A DNA stretch of 64,000 nucleotides from Oligoflexales bacterium. Its GTDB lineage: Bacteria; Bdellovibrionota_B; Oligoflexia; Oligoflexales; RGVZ01. The position numbers and the translations under genes were made by a program. The notes beneath the pieces were generated by a model. The model searched no databases and was not told where the DNA came from. It worked only from the letters and a program-made list of their open reading frames with translations. The stretch is taken from contig CANJZQ010000007.1 in the NCBI GenBank assembly GCA_947479535.1, positions 1 through 64,000 of the forward strand. The letters are read 5' to 3'. Below, piece after piece: positions 26,985-37,944 of the stretch (positions are counted from its first letter, which is position 1; every line of letters starts with the position of its first letter).

Positions 26985-27947
26985 ATGAAACGTCTTACCA
27001 TCATGATCATTCCAGACGGGGCCAGCACACCTCGCCAGTTCCATCTGCCCACAGCCGTTGTGAAATTCGCGAGCTTTGGCGGGATGTTTGCCCTGAGCGT
27101 CGCCGGCTTTCTGGCCATCGATTATCTCGAACTTTTAAAATTACGCCAAAACGTTCGTGCCATCTCTGCAGAAAACGAGGGGCTCAAGGGCGAAGCCAGA
27201 GTCCTGGAAGGCAATCTGGAAGACGTAAAGAGGTCGCTGCGGCGGGTTCAGGATTATGCTTCGAAGCTGTCGGATCTGACGAAACTACGGGTGAAAAGCG
27301 TCAGCAAGAAAACAGGCATCGGACCGCTCTCGACAGAAGAATACCAGCGCTCCACCGCGCAGGACCTTCGTGCAAAAGACAGCGGCAGTTACCTGCCCGT
27401 GGGTCTGAATATTGATAAACTGGCCTTCCGCACGGCCTTTGAACAGCTCGGCTCTCTTGGCAACTCAGCCGAACGCAGTGCCATTGAACTGCAGCAACTG
27501 CTCTCGACCATGAGTCAGCATCAAAACATGCTGTCCTCCATTCCGGCAGTGAACCCGGTCAACGGCTGGGTCACGTCAGGATTCGGCAAACGGATTTCAC
27601 CCTTCACCGGGGATCAAGCATTGCACAAGGGTCTCGACATCGCTTCGCCCATTGGAACACCCATTTTTGCCCCGGCCGACGGGGTGATCGTCTTCACAGG
27701 AGCGAAAGAGGGTTTTGGTAATTTTATAATGATTGCGCATGGTTATGGCGTCGTTAGCGCCTACGGCCACAATGCGCAGAACATGGTCCAGCCCGGCCAA
27801 GTCGTGACCCGCGGGGATCAAATCGGGACGGTTGGAATGACCGGCAGAACGACGGGGCCTCACTTGCATTATGAGATTTGGGTCAACGGCCACACGGTCG
27901 ATCCGAAACGGTTCATCCTCGATATCGAAGATACCTCTTCCATTTAG
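26985..27947 (+). CDS. M23 family metallopeptidase (single TM, coiled coil)
   Basis: MKRLTIMIIPDGASTPRQFHLPTAVVKFASFGGMFALSVAGF...GFGKRISPFTGDQALHKGLDIASPIGTPIFAPADGVIVF...HGYGVVSAYGHN...GRTTGPHLHYEIWVNG. Confidence 0.93.
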   Translation: MKRLTIMIIPDGASTPRQFHLPTAVVKFASFGGMFALSVAGFLAIDYLELLKLRQNVRAISAENEGLKGEARVLEGNLEDVKRSLRRVQDYASKLSDLTKLRVKSVSKKTGIGPLSTEEYQRSTAQDLRAKDSGSYLPVGLNIDKLAFRTAFEQLGSLGNSAERSAIELQQLLSTMSQHQNMLSSIPAVNPVNGWVTSGFGKRISPFTGDQALHKGLDIASPIGTPIFAPADGVIVFTGAKEGFGNFIMIAHGYGVVSAYGHNAQNMVQPGQVVTRGDQIGTVGMTGRTTGPHLHYEIWVNGHTVDPKRFILDIEDTSSI

Positions 27948-27974
27948 CCTTAATCAGCAAATATAACATTAGCT

Positions 27975-27996
27975 TGCCGCAGAATTTCCTGTGGCA
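27975..27996 (+). promoter_or_regulatory. stem-loop in the secA 5' leader
   Basis: TGCCGCAG-AATTTC-CTGTGGCA: 8-bp stem with one G.U pair, 44 nt before the secA ATG at 28041. Confidence 0.45.
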
Positions 27997-28040
27997 GGCG
28001 GCGCTTTTATCCGGTGCCAGATTATGGAAAGCCAAAGCCC

Positions 28041-30761
28041 ATGATGGATCTCCTCAAAAAAGTCTTCGGGTCAAAGAATGAACGCGAAATTCGTCGCATT
28101 CGTGCGACGGTGACCCGGATCAACCAATTAGAAGAATCCATCAAAGCCCTCCCTGATGATGCCTTCCCCCGGAAGACAGCCGAGTTCAAGGAACGCCTTG
28201 CAAGGGGCGAAACCCTCGATTCACTTCTCCCAGAGGCTTTTGCCACCATTCGCGAAGCTGCGCGCCGGGTCCGCAATGAACGCCACTTCGATGTCCAGCT
28301 GATCGGCGGGATCGCGTTGCACGAGGGCAAGATTGCAGAGATGAGAACAGGCGAGGGGAAGACGCTGACCGCAACGGCACCCGTCTACCTTAATGCCCTT
28401 TCAGGTAACGGAGCCCACGTTGTCACGGTGAACGACTACCTCGCCAGACGCGATGCGGAAACCATGGGGTCGGTCTACGCATTTTGCGGCATGGCAACAG
28501 GCACCATCCTTCACGGGCTGACTGACGACGAGCGGCGCGCGGCTTACGCCTGCGACATCACGTACGGCACCAACAACGAATTTGGCTTTGATTTTTTGCG
28601 CGACAACATGAAAACCGAAGTGTCTCGCCTCGTGCAACGCGGGCACAACTTTGGCATCGTCGACGAAGTCGACTCCATTTTGATCGACGAGGCCCGCACG
28701 CCGCTGATTATTTCAGGGCCAACCGAAAGCAATCTGTCCCTGTTTGGCATCGTCAATGCAGCGATTCCCGGGCTGCAAAAAGATTCCGACTACATCGTTG
28801 ATGAAAAAGCCCGGGCCGTGATGCTGACCGAAGACGGAATATCCAAACTGGAAAAACGCCTGCGGGTGGATAATCTTTACGATCCAAAAAACATCGACTT
28901 CTTGCATCACGTCCAGCAAGCGCTCAAGGCACACGTTACCTTCAAAAAAGATGTCGACTACGTCGTGCGCGACAACAAGGTTGTGATCGTTGATGAATTC
29001 ACCGGCCGCTTGATGCCTGGGCGGCGCTACAGCGACGGACTTCATGGCGCGCTGGAAGCAAAAGAGCACGTCCCCGTTCAAAGCGAAACGCAGACGATGG
29101 CCACCATCACGTTTCAAAATTATTTCCGCCTGTATTCAAAACTGGGCGGCATGACAGGAACCGCGGACACGGAGTCCGTCGAATTCAAAAAAATATACAA
29201 TCTGGACGTGGTCGTAATCCCGACCAATCGGGCGATGATCCGAATCGATCATCAGGATGTGGTCTACCGGACGGCACGCGAAAAGTTCAATGCGATTGCC
29301 GATGAAATCGCCGAGTCCCAGAAAAAAGGCCAGCCCGTTCTGGTCGGAACGGTGTCCGTCGAGAAGTCTGAGCTCCTTGCTGGCCTTTTGACCAAGCGCG
29401 AGATCCCACACGAAATCCTTAATGCGAAGAACCACGCGCGCGAAGCCGAGATCATAAAAAATGCAGGCCAGAGGGGGATGGTCACCATCTCCACCAACAT
29501 GGCCGGCCGTGGAACCGACATTGTCTTGGGTGCCGGTGTCGCTGACGTAGGTGGCCTTAGCGTCATCGGTACGGAACGCCACGAATCGCGCCGGATCGAC
29601 AATCAACTCCGTGGCCGGTCGGGTCGTCAGGGCGATCCTGGAGCGAGCAAGTTCTTCTTGTCGTTGGAAGACGACTTGATGCGAATCTTTGCATCGGACC
29701 GCTTGTCGACCATCATGGAACGCCTTGGCATGCAAGAAGGTGAAGCCATCGTCTCGCCCATGGTCTCGCGGGCGATTGAACGCGCGCAAAAACGCGTCGA
29801 AGAACACAATTTCTCCAGCCGCAAGCACCTGCTTGAATACGATGATGTCATGAACCAACAACGTCAGGTTGTTTACAAGATGCGCCGGGCAATGCTTGAG
29901 GGCCTTGATACCGGCAAAAACGCCGAGATCGATTTCCTTGAGACGGCTTTGTCAAACCTGGTTGCGGCAACCGTTGAACGGCTCGCACAGGCAGGCCATG
30001 AACGCGCCGATCTCGCAAAGGCGATCAGAGATGCCGTCCGGCAGGAGCATAATGCTGAAATTCAATTGCCAGATGTGATTGAGACCGAAGGGGATGCGCT
30101 AGAGGCCTTGATCGGAACCATCACAAACCAGGTCCTGCAAAACTACCGTGAAAAATTTAGTGAAGTCGGCACTGAAATTAAATCCAAGATTGAGTGTTTC
30201 ATCTACCTGCAGATCATTGACCGCGCCTGGAAGAATCATTTGCTCGGGATGGATGCGCTGAAGGACAGTGTGAGCCTGCGCGGCTACGGCCAAAGAGATC
30301 CCCTTCAAGAGTATAAAAAGGAGGCCTTCCGCCTTTTTGAAGCGATGATGATTCGGATCGAGGATGAAACGACACAGGCGCTGATGCACCTGGAGCGTCC
30401 GCGATTGGAAGTCGCAAACGAACTTCACCGCGAAGACGCAGATGAGCAAGATCTGGAATTCAAACACCCAGAGGCGGCTCACTTTGAAAAGCCTGCAGAG
30501 GCTCCATCTCCACCGGTTCCGCCAGCAAGCGGCATCGACCGCCAGGGCACGGTCCAAAAGTTTGGCCAAGAAAGTATGGTTTACCATGGACCGCGTAGCG
30601 TTCCGCAAGAGGAGCCGCGTCAGGCAGCCCCATCACCCGTGCGGCGTGATGTAGGGAAAGTGGGTCGCAACGACCCGTGTCCGTGTGGCTCTGGTAAAAA
30701 GTTCAAAAAATGCCATGGGCAAAGTGGTTCTGAACTGGTCAGCGCGGATCATGAAGCGTGA
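28041..30761 (+). CDS. secA: preprotein translocase subunit SecA
   Basis: [28 protein letters not shown]...[41 protein letters not shown]...[13 protein letters not shown]...C-terminal [18 protein letters not shown]. Confidence 0.98.
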   Translation: MMDLLKKVFGSKNEREIRRIRATVTRINQLEESIKALPDDAFPRKTAEFKERLARGETLDSLLPEAFATIREAARRVRNERHFDVQLIGGIALHEGKIAEMRTGEGKTLTATAPVYLNALSGNGAHVVTVNDYLARRDAETMGSVYAFCGMATGTILHGLTDDERRAAYACDITYGTNNEFGFDFLRDNMKTEVSRLVQRGHNFGIVDEVDSILIDEARTPLIISGPTESNLSLFGIVNAAIPGLQKDSDYIVDEKARAVMLTEDGISKLEKRLRVDNLYDPKNIDFLHHVQQALKAHVTFKKDVDYVVRDNKVVIVDEFTGRLMPGRRYSDGLHGALEAKEHVPVQSETQTMATITFQNYFRLYSKLGGMTGTADTESVEFKKIYNLDVVVIPTNRAMIRIDHQDVVYRTAREKFNAIADEIAESQKKGQPVLVGTVSVEKSELLAGLLTKREIPHEILNAKNHAREAEIIKNAGQRGMVTISTNMAGRGTDIVLGAGVADVGGLSVIGTERHESRRIDNQLRGRSGRQGDPGASKFFLSLEDDLMRIFASDRLSTIMERLGMQEGEAIVSPMVSRAIERAQKRVEEHNFSSRKHLLEYDDVMNQQRQVVYKMRRAMLEGLDTGKNAEIDFLETALSNLVAATVERLAQAGHERADLAKAIRDAVRQEHNAEIQLPDVIETEGDALEALIGTITNQVLQNYREKFSEVGTEIKSKIECFIYLQIIDRAWKNHLLGMDALKDSVSLRGYGQRDPLQEYKKEAFRLFEAMMIRIEDETTQALMHLERPRLEVANELHREDADEQDLEFKHPEAAHFEKPAEAPSPPVPPASGIDRQGTVQKFGQESMVYHGPRSVPQEEPRQAAPSPVRRDVGKVGRNDPCPCGSGKKFKKCHGQSGSELVSADHEA

Positions 30762-31153
30762 CGCGGATTATCGACTACGCACCAAGTGACGAGCAAAGCC
30801 TGGTCTCGAGAATCCTTCTGGCGGTCCACAAGGCCGCTGACGAGGCTTTTCCTGCCGGCACCGGGATGCAGCGGCAATATGCCAAGACCCTGGTGGCTGG
30901 TGGCCACGAAGCAGAAAAAAAACCAGAGGCGCAGCCTTCCCTGCGTCCGATTCTTCCGGCAGCACCTTCTTCCATCTCTGCAAAATTGCCTTCGCAGGTG
31001 AAGCCGTTTACCGGAACTCCCGACGATAATGAAATCGATTATCTTCTTGGGGAAAAGCAAAAATCGCGAAAGTTTTTATTCTTTGCCATTGCCATGGCAA
31101 CGGCGGCGTTTGTCGCTTTGGCGCTACTGATCTCAAGCCGCAACTTTCGCTGA
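30758..31153 (+). CDS. small predicted C-tail-anchored membrane protein of unknown function
   Basis: 131 aa, GTGA overlap with the secA stop; single C-terminal [29 protein letters not shown]. Confidence 0.6.
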   Translation: MTRIIDYAPSDEQSLVSRILLAVHKAADEAFPAGTGMQRQYAKTLVAGGHEAEKKPEAQPSLRPILPAAPSSISAKLPSQVKPFTGTPDDNEIDYLLGEKQKSRKFLFFAIAMATAAFVALALLISSRNFR

Positions 31154-31888
31154 TCAGCCCTCGGCAATTTGGCCTTCGGTCGCGACCTGCTGCAACTCAA
31201 AAACGGGACGCAAGGATTCCATTGCGGCGTCAATGATGCTGACCACCTGATCCTTGGTGAAGGCGGATTTCTCTGCCGTGCCTTGGATTTCTAAAATCTT
31301 TCCCGATTGGGTGATCACGACGTTCATATCGAGATCCGCCGAGCTGTCCTCAAGGTAGTTGAGGTCGACGAGAATCTGATCTGATTTTAAACCGACGGAA
31401 ACTGCCGCTACGGAATCTTTAAGGGGATTCGACTTTAGACGACCCGAACGCAGGCAGCGGTCAACGGCCAACTTTAGAGCAACGTAGGCGCCCGTGATGG
31501 CTGCCGTTCTGGTTCCACCATCGGCCTGAATGACATCACAATCGATGGTGAAGGTGGTATCCGGACAACGGTTTAGGTCAATGATCCCGCGGATGGCCCG
31601 CCCAATGAGTCGCTGAATTTCTTGGGACCTTCCGGATGGGCCATTGCGCTCACGCCGGGTCCTGGAGTTGGTCGCCGACGGCAGCATCGAATATTCAGCC
31701 GTCAACCAGCCTTGGGGCGGAGAAGCCTGCCTCAAAAACGAGGGCACACCATCTTCCACGGTGACCGTGCATAAAACCTGGGTGTGGCCAAATTCGACCA
31801 GGACACTGCCTGCCGCGTGTTTGGTAAAGCCCGGTGTGAATCTGATCAATCGCATCTGTCCAGCCGAACGGCCATCAATTCTGGTCAT
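31154..31888 (-). CDS. rph: ribonuclease PH
   Basis: RSAGQMRLIRFTPGFTKHAAGSVLVEFGHTQVLCTVTVEDGVPSFLR...GWLTAEYSMLPSATNSRTRRE...IDCDVIQADGGTRTAAITGAYVAL. Confidence 0.96.
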   Translation of the reverse strand: MTRIDGRSAGQMRLIRFTPGFTKHAAGSVLVEFGHTQVLCTVTVEDGVPSFLRQASPPQGWLTAEYSMLPSATNSRTRRERNGPSGRSQEIQRLIGRAIRGIIDLNRCPDTTFTIDCDVIQADGGTRTAAITGAYVALKLAVDRCLRSGRLKSNPLKDSVAAVSVGLKSDQILVDLNYLEDSSADLDMNVVITQSGKILEIQGTAEKSAFTKDQVVSIIDAAMESLRPVFELQQVATEGQIAEG

Positions 31889-31893
31889 GGTGC

Positions 31894-32652
31894 CTACTTT
31901 TTTGCGTCGGGATAGGTGAGGGTCGCCTTGATAAACTCTCGGTTGAGGCGCGCAATGTAATCACTGCTGATCTGTTTTGGACAAACCGCCTCGCACTCGT
32001 ATTGGTTCGTGCAATTTCCAAAGCCCTCTTGCTGCATCGCCGCCACCATATTCAACGCGCGGTCTTGGCGTTCTGGCTGCCCTTGCGGCAAAAGAGAAAG
32101 CTGTCCGACCTTGGCCGAAACAAAGAGCATGGCCGAGGCATTTTTACAGGCCGCAACACAAGCACCACATCCAATGCAGGCTGCCGCATTAAATGCCTCG
32201 TCGGCCTCTGCCTTGCGAATCGGAATTGCGTTTGCATCTTGAGCAGATCCGGTATTCACCGAGATGAATCCCCCGGCCTGGATGATCCGGTCAAAGGCCG
32301 AACGGTCCACGACTAAATCCCGCAAAACAGGAAAACCCTTGGCGCGCCAAGGTTCAATATAAAGCTCCTCGCCGTCTTGAAAGCTGCGCATGTGCAACTG
32401 ACAGGTGGTCGTTGCATCCTGTGGGCCATGAGCCACACCGTTGACCATCACACCGCAACTACCACAGATGCCTTCGCGGCAGTCGTGTTCGAAAGCAATC
32501 GGATCTTCACCAGTTGTGATCAGACCCTCGTTGACGACATCCAACATTTCAAGGAATGACATGTGAGGGCTGATGTTTTCGGCATCGTAAGTAACCATGC
32601 GGCCTTGTGCCGCCTTGTCTTTTTGACGCCAGACATGAAGCTTGAGTTTCAT
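31894..32652 (-). CDS. sdhB: succinate dehydrogenase/fumarate reductase iron-sulfur subunit
   Basis: [12 protein letters not shown]...[15 protein letters not shown]...[16 protein letters not shown]...[12 protein letters not shown]. Confidence 0.95.
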   Translation of the reverse strand: MKLKLHVWRQKDKAAQGRMVTYDAENISPHMSFLEMLDVVNEGLITTGEDPIAFEHDCREGICGSCGVMVNGVAHGPQDATTTCQLHMRSFQDGEELYIEPWRAKGFPVLRDLVVDRSAFDRIIQAGGFISVNTGSAQDANAIPIRKAEADEAFNAAACIGCGACVAACKNASAMLFVSAKVGQLSLLPQGQPERQDRALNMVAAMQQEGFGNCTNQYECEAVCPKQISSDYIARLNREFIKATLTYPDAKK

Positions 32653-34574
32653 TTGTAGCTCCTCGTTGCCAACTTGACATGTTCGTAGACGAGTTCTTCT
32701 TGATGACGCTTGTGGCCCGTTGCTGGCCCTGTTGCGTCGCCCTGATGCTCCCACGCGGCCACGTGGCAAAAGTTCTCGTCGTTGCGCAATGCTTCACCGT
32801 CAGGAGTCTGATGTTCTGTCCGGAAATGTCCGCCGCAAGACTCTTCGCGCGTTATGGCATCCAGACACATCAACTCTCCAAATTCCAAAAAGTCTGCAAC
32901 CCTGCCGGCCTTTTCCAGCGACTGATTGATTTCCTCGTTGGTTCCAAGAATTTTGAGGTTTTGCCAGAATTCCTCGCGCAGTTTTGGAATGGCCTTCAGA
33001 GCCTCTTGCAGGCCTGCGCGGTCGCGCGCCATGCCACATTTGTCCCACATGATTTTGCCGAGTTCGCGGTGAAACGAATCCACCGTGCGCGAACCATTGA
33101 TGGAAAGAAGCTGACCAACACGCTTGCGGCAGCTGTCCTCGGCGGCTTTGAAGGACTCGTGCGACGTCGTCACCTTTTCCAGCTTGGACGATGCCAGGTA
33201 ATTCGCAATGGTGTAGGGAATTACAAAATATCCGTCGGCCAATCCCTGCATCAAAGCGCTTGCTCCAAGGCGGTTTGCGCCGTGATCGGAGAAGTTAGCT
33301 TCCCCGAGGACGTGCAATCCAGGGATGGTACTCATCAAGTTGTAGTCAACCCAAAGCCCGCCCATCGTGTAATGGACCGCAGGATAAATGCGCATGGGCA
33401 TCTTGTAGGGGTTTTCATCTGTGATGCGTTCGTACATGTCAAACAGGTTGCCGTAACGCGCCCGGATCTGATCTTCGCCATGGCGGCTGATGGAATCAGC
33501 AAAATCAAGGTAGACGCCAAAACCACTTTCTCCAACACCTTGACCTGCATCGCAGGCCTCCTTGGCGCTGCGGCTGGCAATGTCGCGAGGCGCAAGATTG
33601 CCGAAGCTTGGGTATTTGCGCTCAAGATAATAATCCCGCTCTGAGTCAGGAATGTCTGCCGGAGCGCGCTTGTCGCCCTTGGTTTTGGGCACCCACACAC
33701 GCCCGTCATTCCGCAAGGACTCTGACATCAAGGTCAACTTGGACTGGTAGTCCCCTTTAACTGGGATACAGGTCGGATGGATTTGTGTGAAACAGGGGTT
33801 GGCAAAAGCAGCACCCCGCTTGTAGGCGCGGTAGGTTGCCGTAACGTTGGATCCCTTGGCATTTGTGGACAGGTAAAACACATTCCCATATCCACCACTT
33901 GCCAGGATCACAGCATCCGCGGCGTGGGACTCCATGGCTCCCGTCACGAGATTGCGCACGACGATGCCTCGCGCCTTGCCGTCGACTAATACCAAATCCA
34001 GCATTTCCGTCTTTGGAAACATTTTAACTTGGCCGGCACCGATTTGGCGCGACAGGGCACTGTATGCGCCAAGAAGGAGTTGTTGGCCGGTTTGTCCGCG
34101 CGCATAAAAAGTACGAGAAACTTGGGCGCCGCCAAAGGATCGATTGTCGAGAAGGCCGCCGTATTCGCGTGCGAACGGAACACCCTGGGCCACACACTGG
34201 TCAATGATGTGTCCGCTCACTTCTGCAAGGCGGTGTACGTTAGCCTCGCGAGCGCGGAAGTCGCCGCCCTTGATCGTGTCATAAAAAAGGCGGTGGATGC
34301 TGTCGCCGTCACCGCGATAATTTTTCGCAGCATTGATCCCGCCTTGGGCCGCAATGGAGTGGGCGCGCCGGGGGCTGTCCTGAAAGCAAAAGCATTTTAC
34401 GTTGTAGCCAAGCTCGGCCAACGTCGCCGCGGCAGATCCGCCGGCAAGGCCAGAACCCACAACGATAATTTCAAATTTTCTTTTGTTGGCCGGAGACACC
34501 AGCTTCAAGTCAAATTTGTGATTTTCCCACTTGCTTTCAAGTGGTCCTGAAGGAATTTTTGCGTCCAATTTCAT
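32649..34574 (-). CDS. sdhA: succinate dehydrogenase/fumarate reductase flavoprotein subunit
   Basis: [59 protein letters not shown]...; [51 protein letters not shown]. Confidence 0.97.
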   Translation of the reverse strand: MKLDAKIPSGPLESKWENHKFDLKLVSPANKRKFEIIVVGSGLAGGSAAATLAELGYNVKCFCFQDSPRRAHSIAAQGGINAAKNYRGDGDSIHRLFYDTIKGGDFRAREANVHRLAEVSGHIIDQCVAQGVPFAREYGGLLDNRSFGGAQVSRTFYARGQTGQQLLLGAYSALSRQIGAGQVKMFPKTEMLDLVLVDGKARGIVVRNLVTGAMESHAADAVILASGGYGNVFYLSTNAKGSNVTATYRAYKRGAAFANPCFTQIHPTCIPVKGDYQSKLTLMSESLRNDGRVWVPKTKGDKRAPADIPDSERDYYLERKYPSFGNLAPRDIASRSAKEACDAGQGVGESGFGVYLDFADSISRHGEDQIRARYGNLFDMYERITDENPYKMPMRIYPAVHYTMGGLWVDYNLMSTIPGLHVLGEANFSDHGANRLGASALMQGLADGYFVIPYTIANYLASSKLEKVTTSHESFKAAEDSCRKRVGQLLSINGSRTVDSFHRELGKIMWDKCGMARDRAGLQEALKAIPKLREEFWQNLKILGTNEEINQSLEKAGRVADFLEFGELMCLDAITREESCGGHFRTEHQTPDGEALRNDENFCHVAAWEHQGDATGPATGHKRHQEELVYEHVKLATRSYK

Positions 34575-34590
34575 TTTTTATTTCTCCCCG

Positions 34591-35256
34591 TTAATTCACG
34601 AGACCGAGGTAAATCGACAGCGGAATGGAAGCAAAAAGCAAAGCAATGCCAACCCCAAGAAGCGGACCAACAAACCGCACCGACCGGTTGTAACGTGGAT
34701 GGTTCAAACCAAGGGTCTGAAAGATGCTCGCAATTCCGTGAGACAAGTGAAGTCCAATGGCTGCCATCGCAATTAAGTAGGAACCCGCAACGGCTGGCTG
34801 ACGAAAGCCATGGATCGCCATTTGATAGACATCAAATTCGCCCATGGCTCGGATCTCAGGGTCCGTGACGCGCCAGGTGAAATGGGCCAAATGAAATATA
34901 ATAAAAGCCAACATGACCAGACCAGTCAGCACCATGTGACGCGATGCCCATGTTGCTTGAACGGTGTTATTGAAAGCATAGGGCTGGGGGCGCGCCGCGC
35001 GATTTCCCAAAGTCACATAAGCGGCAAAATAAAGGTGCGCCACAAAAGCCGCCAAAAGGCCGCCCCGAGCCACCCATAATACAGCCGGAAATTTATGAAG
35101 GCCTTCGGCATAAGCATTGATCGCTTGCGGCCCAGCAAAAATCAGAAGGTTTCCAGAAAGATGGGCCACCAAAAAACCGGTGAGCATCATTCCCGTGACG
35201 GCCATGATTGCTTTTGCGCCAATTGGATTTTTGACGGCATGGTTCAACCAACTCAT
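34591..35256 (-). CDS. sdhC: succinate dehydrogenase cytochrome b558-type subunit
   Basis: Multi-TM protein upstream of sdhA; SSW-type N-terminus (MSWLNHAVKNPIGAKAIMAVTGMMLTGFLVAHLSGNLLIF) and HIS-containing helices. Confidence 0.9.
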   Translation of the reverse strand: MSWLNHAVKNPIGAKAIMAVTGMMLTGFLVAHLSGNLLIFAGPQAINAYAEGLHKFPAVLWVARGGLLAAFVAHLYFAAYVTLGNRAARPQPYAFNNTVQATWASRHMVLTGLVMLAFIIFHLAHFTWRVTDPEIRAMGEFDVYQMAIHGFRQPAVAGSYLIAMAAIGLHLSHGIASIFQTLGLNHPRYNRSVRFVGPLLGVGIALLFASIPLSIYLGLVN

Positions 35257-35295
35257 TCATACTCCCTTGTCGTACGCCCAAAAAACCGGTGTGAA

Positions 35296-37944
35296 TCATA
35301 TTCCCACAAGGACCGTTTGTGCACGCTTTTTATCTAACAAATCACGTGCAATCGCGGTGACATCCTTGGCTTCAACACCGGCAATGCGGCCCGGGTATTC
35401 TTGATAGGCATTATGCCCAACTCCGTAGAGTTCCATCAGGGCCATCGTGCTGGCCAGTGATTCGCTGCTTTGCAAATCCATCACATGGGCGCCCTTGATG
35501 TAGCTTTTGGCTCGCGCCATTTCAGTGGCCGTCGGGCCCTCGTTGGCCATGGCCTCAAGTTCCGACCATATGGCGGCCTCAGCAGCCTCGACCTTGTCTG
35601 GACTGCACGCAATGTAGGCGCCAAGAAGTCCGCGGTTCCTGCCGTAGCTTAAAATCGGTGCGACGCTGTATGCCAGCCCGTCGCGGTCTCTCAAATTGGC
35701 GAACATCCGACCACCGGTTCCGCCCAGGATGTTGCACATCACGTCCACCGCATAACGATCCGGCGAAGTCCATCCAGGCCCTGGCATTGCGACAGCCATG
35801 TGGACCTGCTGGCGATCCATGGGGATCGTCGTACGCGAGGCGGTCAAGACGGGCTGAACTTCGTCCGATGCAAACTGTCTCGTCTTCTTGCTGACCTCAA
35901 AGCCTTCTAAACCATTTTCCAGCATCGCCATGACCGCCTCGGCGGAAAGATCGCCGCAACCGGCGATGACCATTGAGCCGCCCGGCAGCCAATCATGATA
36001 GGCATCCAACGCCTGTTGGGCGGTTAAGGTGGCTATCTGCTCACTTTTGCCAGCAAGGTCTTTGCCGTAGGGGTGGTCGCCAAGCACAGACTCTTGGAGC
36101 CGCCGGATGCAAAGGCTGGCAGGAGAGTCGGCCTGGTGGCGGAAATACTCTTGAATCTCACGCTGAAAAGATTCGTATTGGGCCTCCGGAAAAACTGGTT
36201 CCAGCATCATTTCATGAAGCAGGTTGGAAAGTTTCTCGTAGTCCTGCGTCAGACAGGAAAGGCGAAATCCGAGGGAGTCCTTCCCAGAGAAGGCTGACAG
36301 GTCAGCTCCGGTACTTTCCACCTGCCACGTGCATTCTTCGTAGGGCGTCTTTTTAGTCGCCCGCGCCAGGTTTGATGCCATGGCATTAAAAATACCGGGC
36401 ATCATCTTGCCGCCAAATTCTGCCCTTTGTCCGCCCTCGGTGGCCAAAACCAGGGACAACAAACCCGACCCCGGGCGCTGGCGGTAAATAAAGGAGATGC
36501 CAGACTTCAGCTCTGACAGGATTGTTTCGCCTCCATGGTTTCCGCCGCGGCGAGCTTTAGTCGAAGTTCTGGCGGTTTGGCTTTTTTTTGCGTGCTTGGC
36601 AATCCCATGCTGAAAGGCTTTCGCCACGTCGACCTCGGCGAGGTCCATGCGGTCCGGAGCAACACCCACAATATGAAAGGACTCTGGATGGATCCACCGC
36701 TGCCATGCGTCCACCAGGTCGGCCGTGGTGAGGCGCTCGACGCCTGCCATCCAGACCTCGTCGTGCCGGTGCTTTTGGCTCGTGGTCAAACCAAATCCCA
36801 CCCTGGCAAGGCCTCCGATGGTTTCATTGCGGAAAACCTTGTCCGCCCTGATTGCGGATTTTGCCCGCTCAAGGTCGGCGTCACCCCATTTCCTGACGGT
36901 TTCCTCCCCGGCGGCGAACCCTGCAAGAATTTCTCCCACGGCTTCAATCGCAGCCAAGGCCGTGTCGTCGCTCGTGAGGATGGTGATTTCGAAAAGGCCA
37001 GGGAAGGCCGGTGAAAATAAAGTTGCCGCTGCCGAAGACACGAGTCCCTGCTCGTCCCTCAAACCCCGGTTCATGAGACCCAAATCGCCCGACCCCAACA
37101 AATAGGCGCACATGTCGAGGGCAGGGGTATCGACATGTTCAAGTTCGGGAACAGGAATGGCAAAGTCAAAGCGCACTTGCTGATAATCGCCGCGGACCAA
37201 TTCAACGGCCAGGGACTTTGGGGCTAGCCCTTTTGGAAAAATCGTTTGAGTCGACACCGCCTTGTTGTCGCGTAAGGGGTCGGTGATGGTTTTCAAAAAT
37301 TCGGCCACCTTTTCCGAATCAACATCACCCACAACAACAAAGCCGCAATTCGATGGCCGGTAGAAAGTGTCCCTGAAATGGCAGAGCTGCTCCCGGGTTG
37401 TTGCCGTGACGCTTTCGACGCTGCCAATCACAGGACGCCCGGCTTCAGAACCCTCATAAGCGCGCGCAAAAATCTTTTGCGCGGCGCGGGTTCCTGGATC
37501 ATCAAGCCCCCGGCTGATCTCTTCGAGGATGACCTTGCGCTCACGCTCGACTTCGACGGGATCGATGCTGCTTTGGAAAACCGCGTCGGCCAGCAGCTCC
37601 AATGCATCCAAGGCAAATTCACTGGCCACGGTCAGGTAATAAACCGTCCGGTCAAAGGTGGTGTAGGCATTGATTTCGCCTCCCCATCCCTCGATGGCCG
37701 CCGAAATTTCCCCGACGCGTCGCTTTGAGGTGCCCTTGAAAGTCATGTGTTCCAGAAAATGGGCTACCCCCCTTGGATGACCCTGTTCTGCAAGTTCCAT
37801 GATGGATCCGGCGCGGATCCAACACTGGATGCTGACAACCGGAACAAAGGAACGCTCCAATGAAATGAGTTCCATCCCATTGGGCAATATTGAATAGCGG
37901 GCGCCAGATTCACTCAATTGTTTTTTCTCACATGGAAAGTTCAA
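35296..37944 (-). CDS. M16 family zinc peptidase, double-module
   Basis: First module: HPRGVAHFLEHMTFKGTSKR (HxxEH). Second module starts near residue 460 (ELKSGISFIYRQRPGSGLLSLVLATEGG) and lacks HxxEH. Confidence 0.92.
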   Translation of the reverse strand: MNFPCEKKQLSESGARYSILPNGMELISLERSFVPVVSIQCWIRAGSIMELAEQGHPRGVAHFLEHMTFKGTSKRRVGEISAAIEGWGGEINAYTTFDRTVYYLTVASEFALDALELLADAVFQSSIDPVEVERERKVILEEISRGLDDPGTRAAQKIFARAYEGSEAGRPVIGSVESVTATTREQLCHFRDTFYRPSNCGFVVVGDVDSEKVAEFLKTITDPLRDNKAVSTQTIFPKGLAPKSLAVELVRGDYQQVRFDFAIPVPELEHVDTPALDMCAYLLGSGDLGLMNRGLRDEQGLVSSAAATLFSPAFPGLFEITILTSDDTALAAIEAVGEILAGFAAGEETVRKWGDADLERAKSAIRADKVFRNETIGGLARVGFGLTTSQKHRHDEVWMAGVERLTTADLVDAWQRWIHPESFHIVGVAPDRMDLAEVDVAKAFQHGIAKHAKKSQTARTSTKARRGGNHGGETILSELKSGISFIYRQRPGSGLLSLVLATEGGQRAEFGGKMMPGIFNAMASNLARATKKTPYEECTWQVESTGADLSAFSGKDSLGFRLSCLTQDYEKLSNLLHEMMLEPVFPEAQYESFQREIQEYFRHQADSPASLCIRRLQESVLGDHPYGKDLAGKSEQIATLTAQQALDAYHDWLPGGSMVIAGCGDLSAEAVMAMLENGLEGFEVSKKTRQFASDEVQPVLTASRTTIPMDRQQVHMAVAMPGPGWTSPDRYAVDVMCNILGGTGGRMFANLRDRDGLAYSVAPILSYGRNRGLLGAYIACSPDKVEAAEAAIWSELEAMANEGPTATEMARAKSYIKGAHVMDLQSSESLASTMALMELYGVGHNAYQEYPGRIAGVEAKDVTAIARDLLDKKRAQTVLVGI

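Noticed and set aside
27878-28081. 67-aa ORF spanning the M23/secA junction as a possible SecM-like arrest peptide
   Set aside because: Overlaps both M23 end and secA start; no arrest-motif pattern or clear signal peptide.
32679-33644. 321-aa plus-strand ORF
   Set aside because: Antisense to sdhA.
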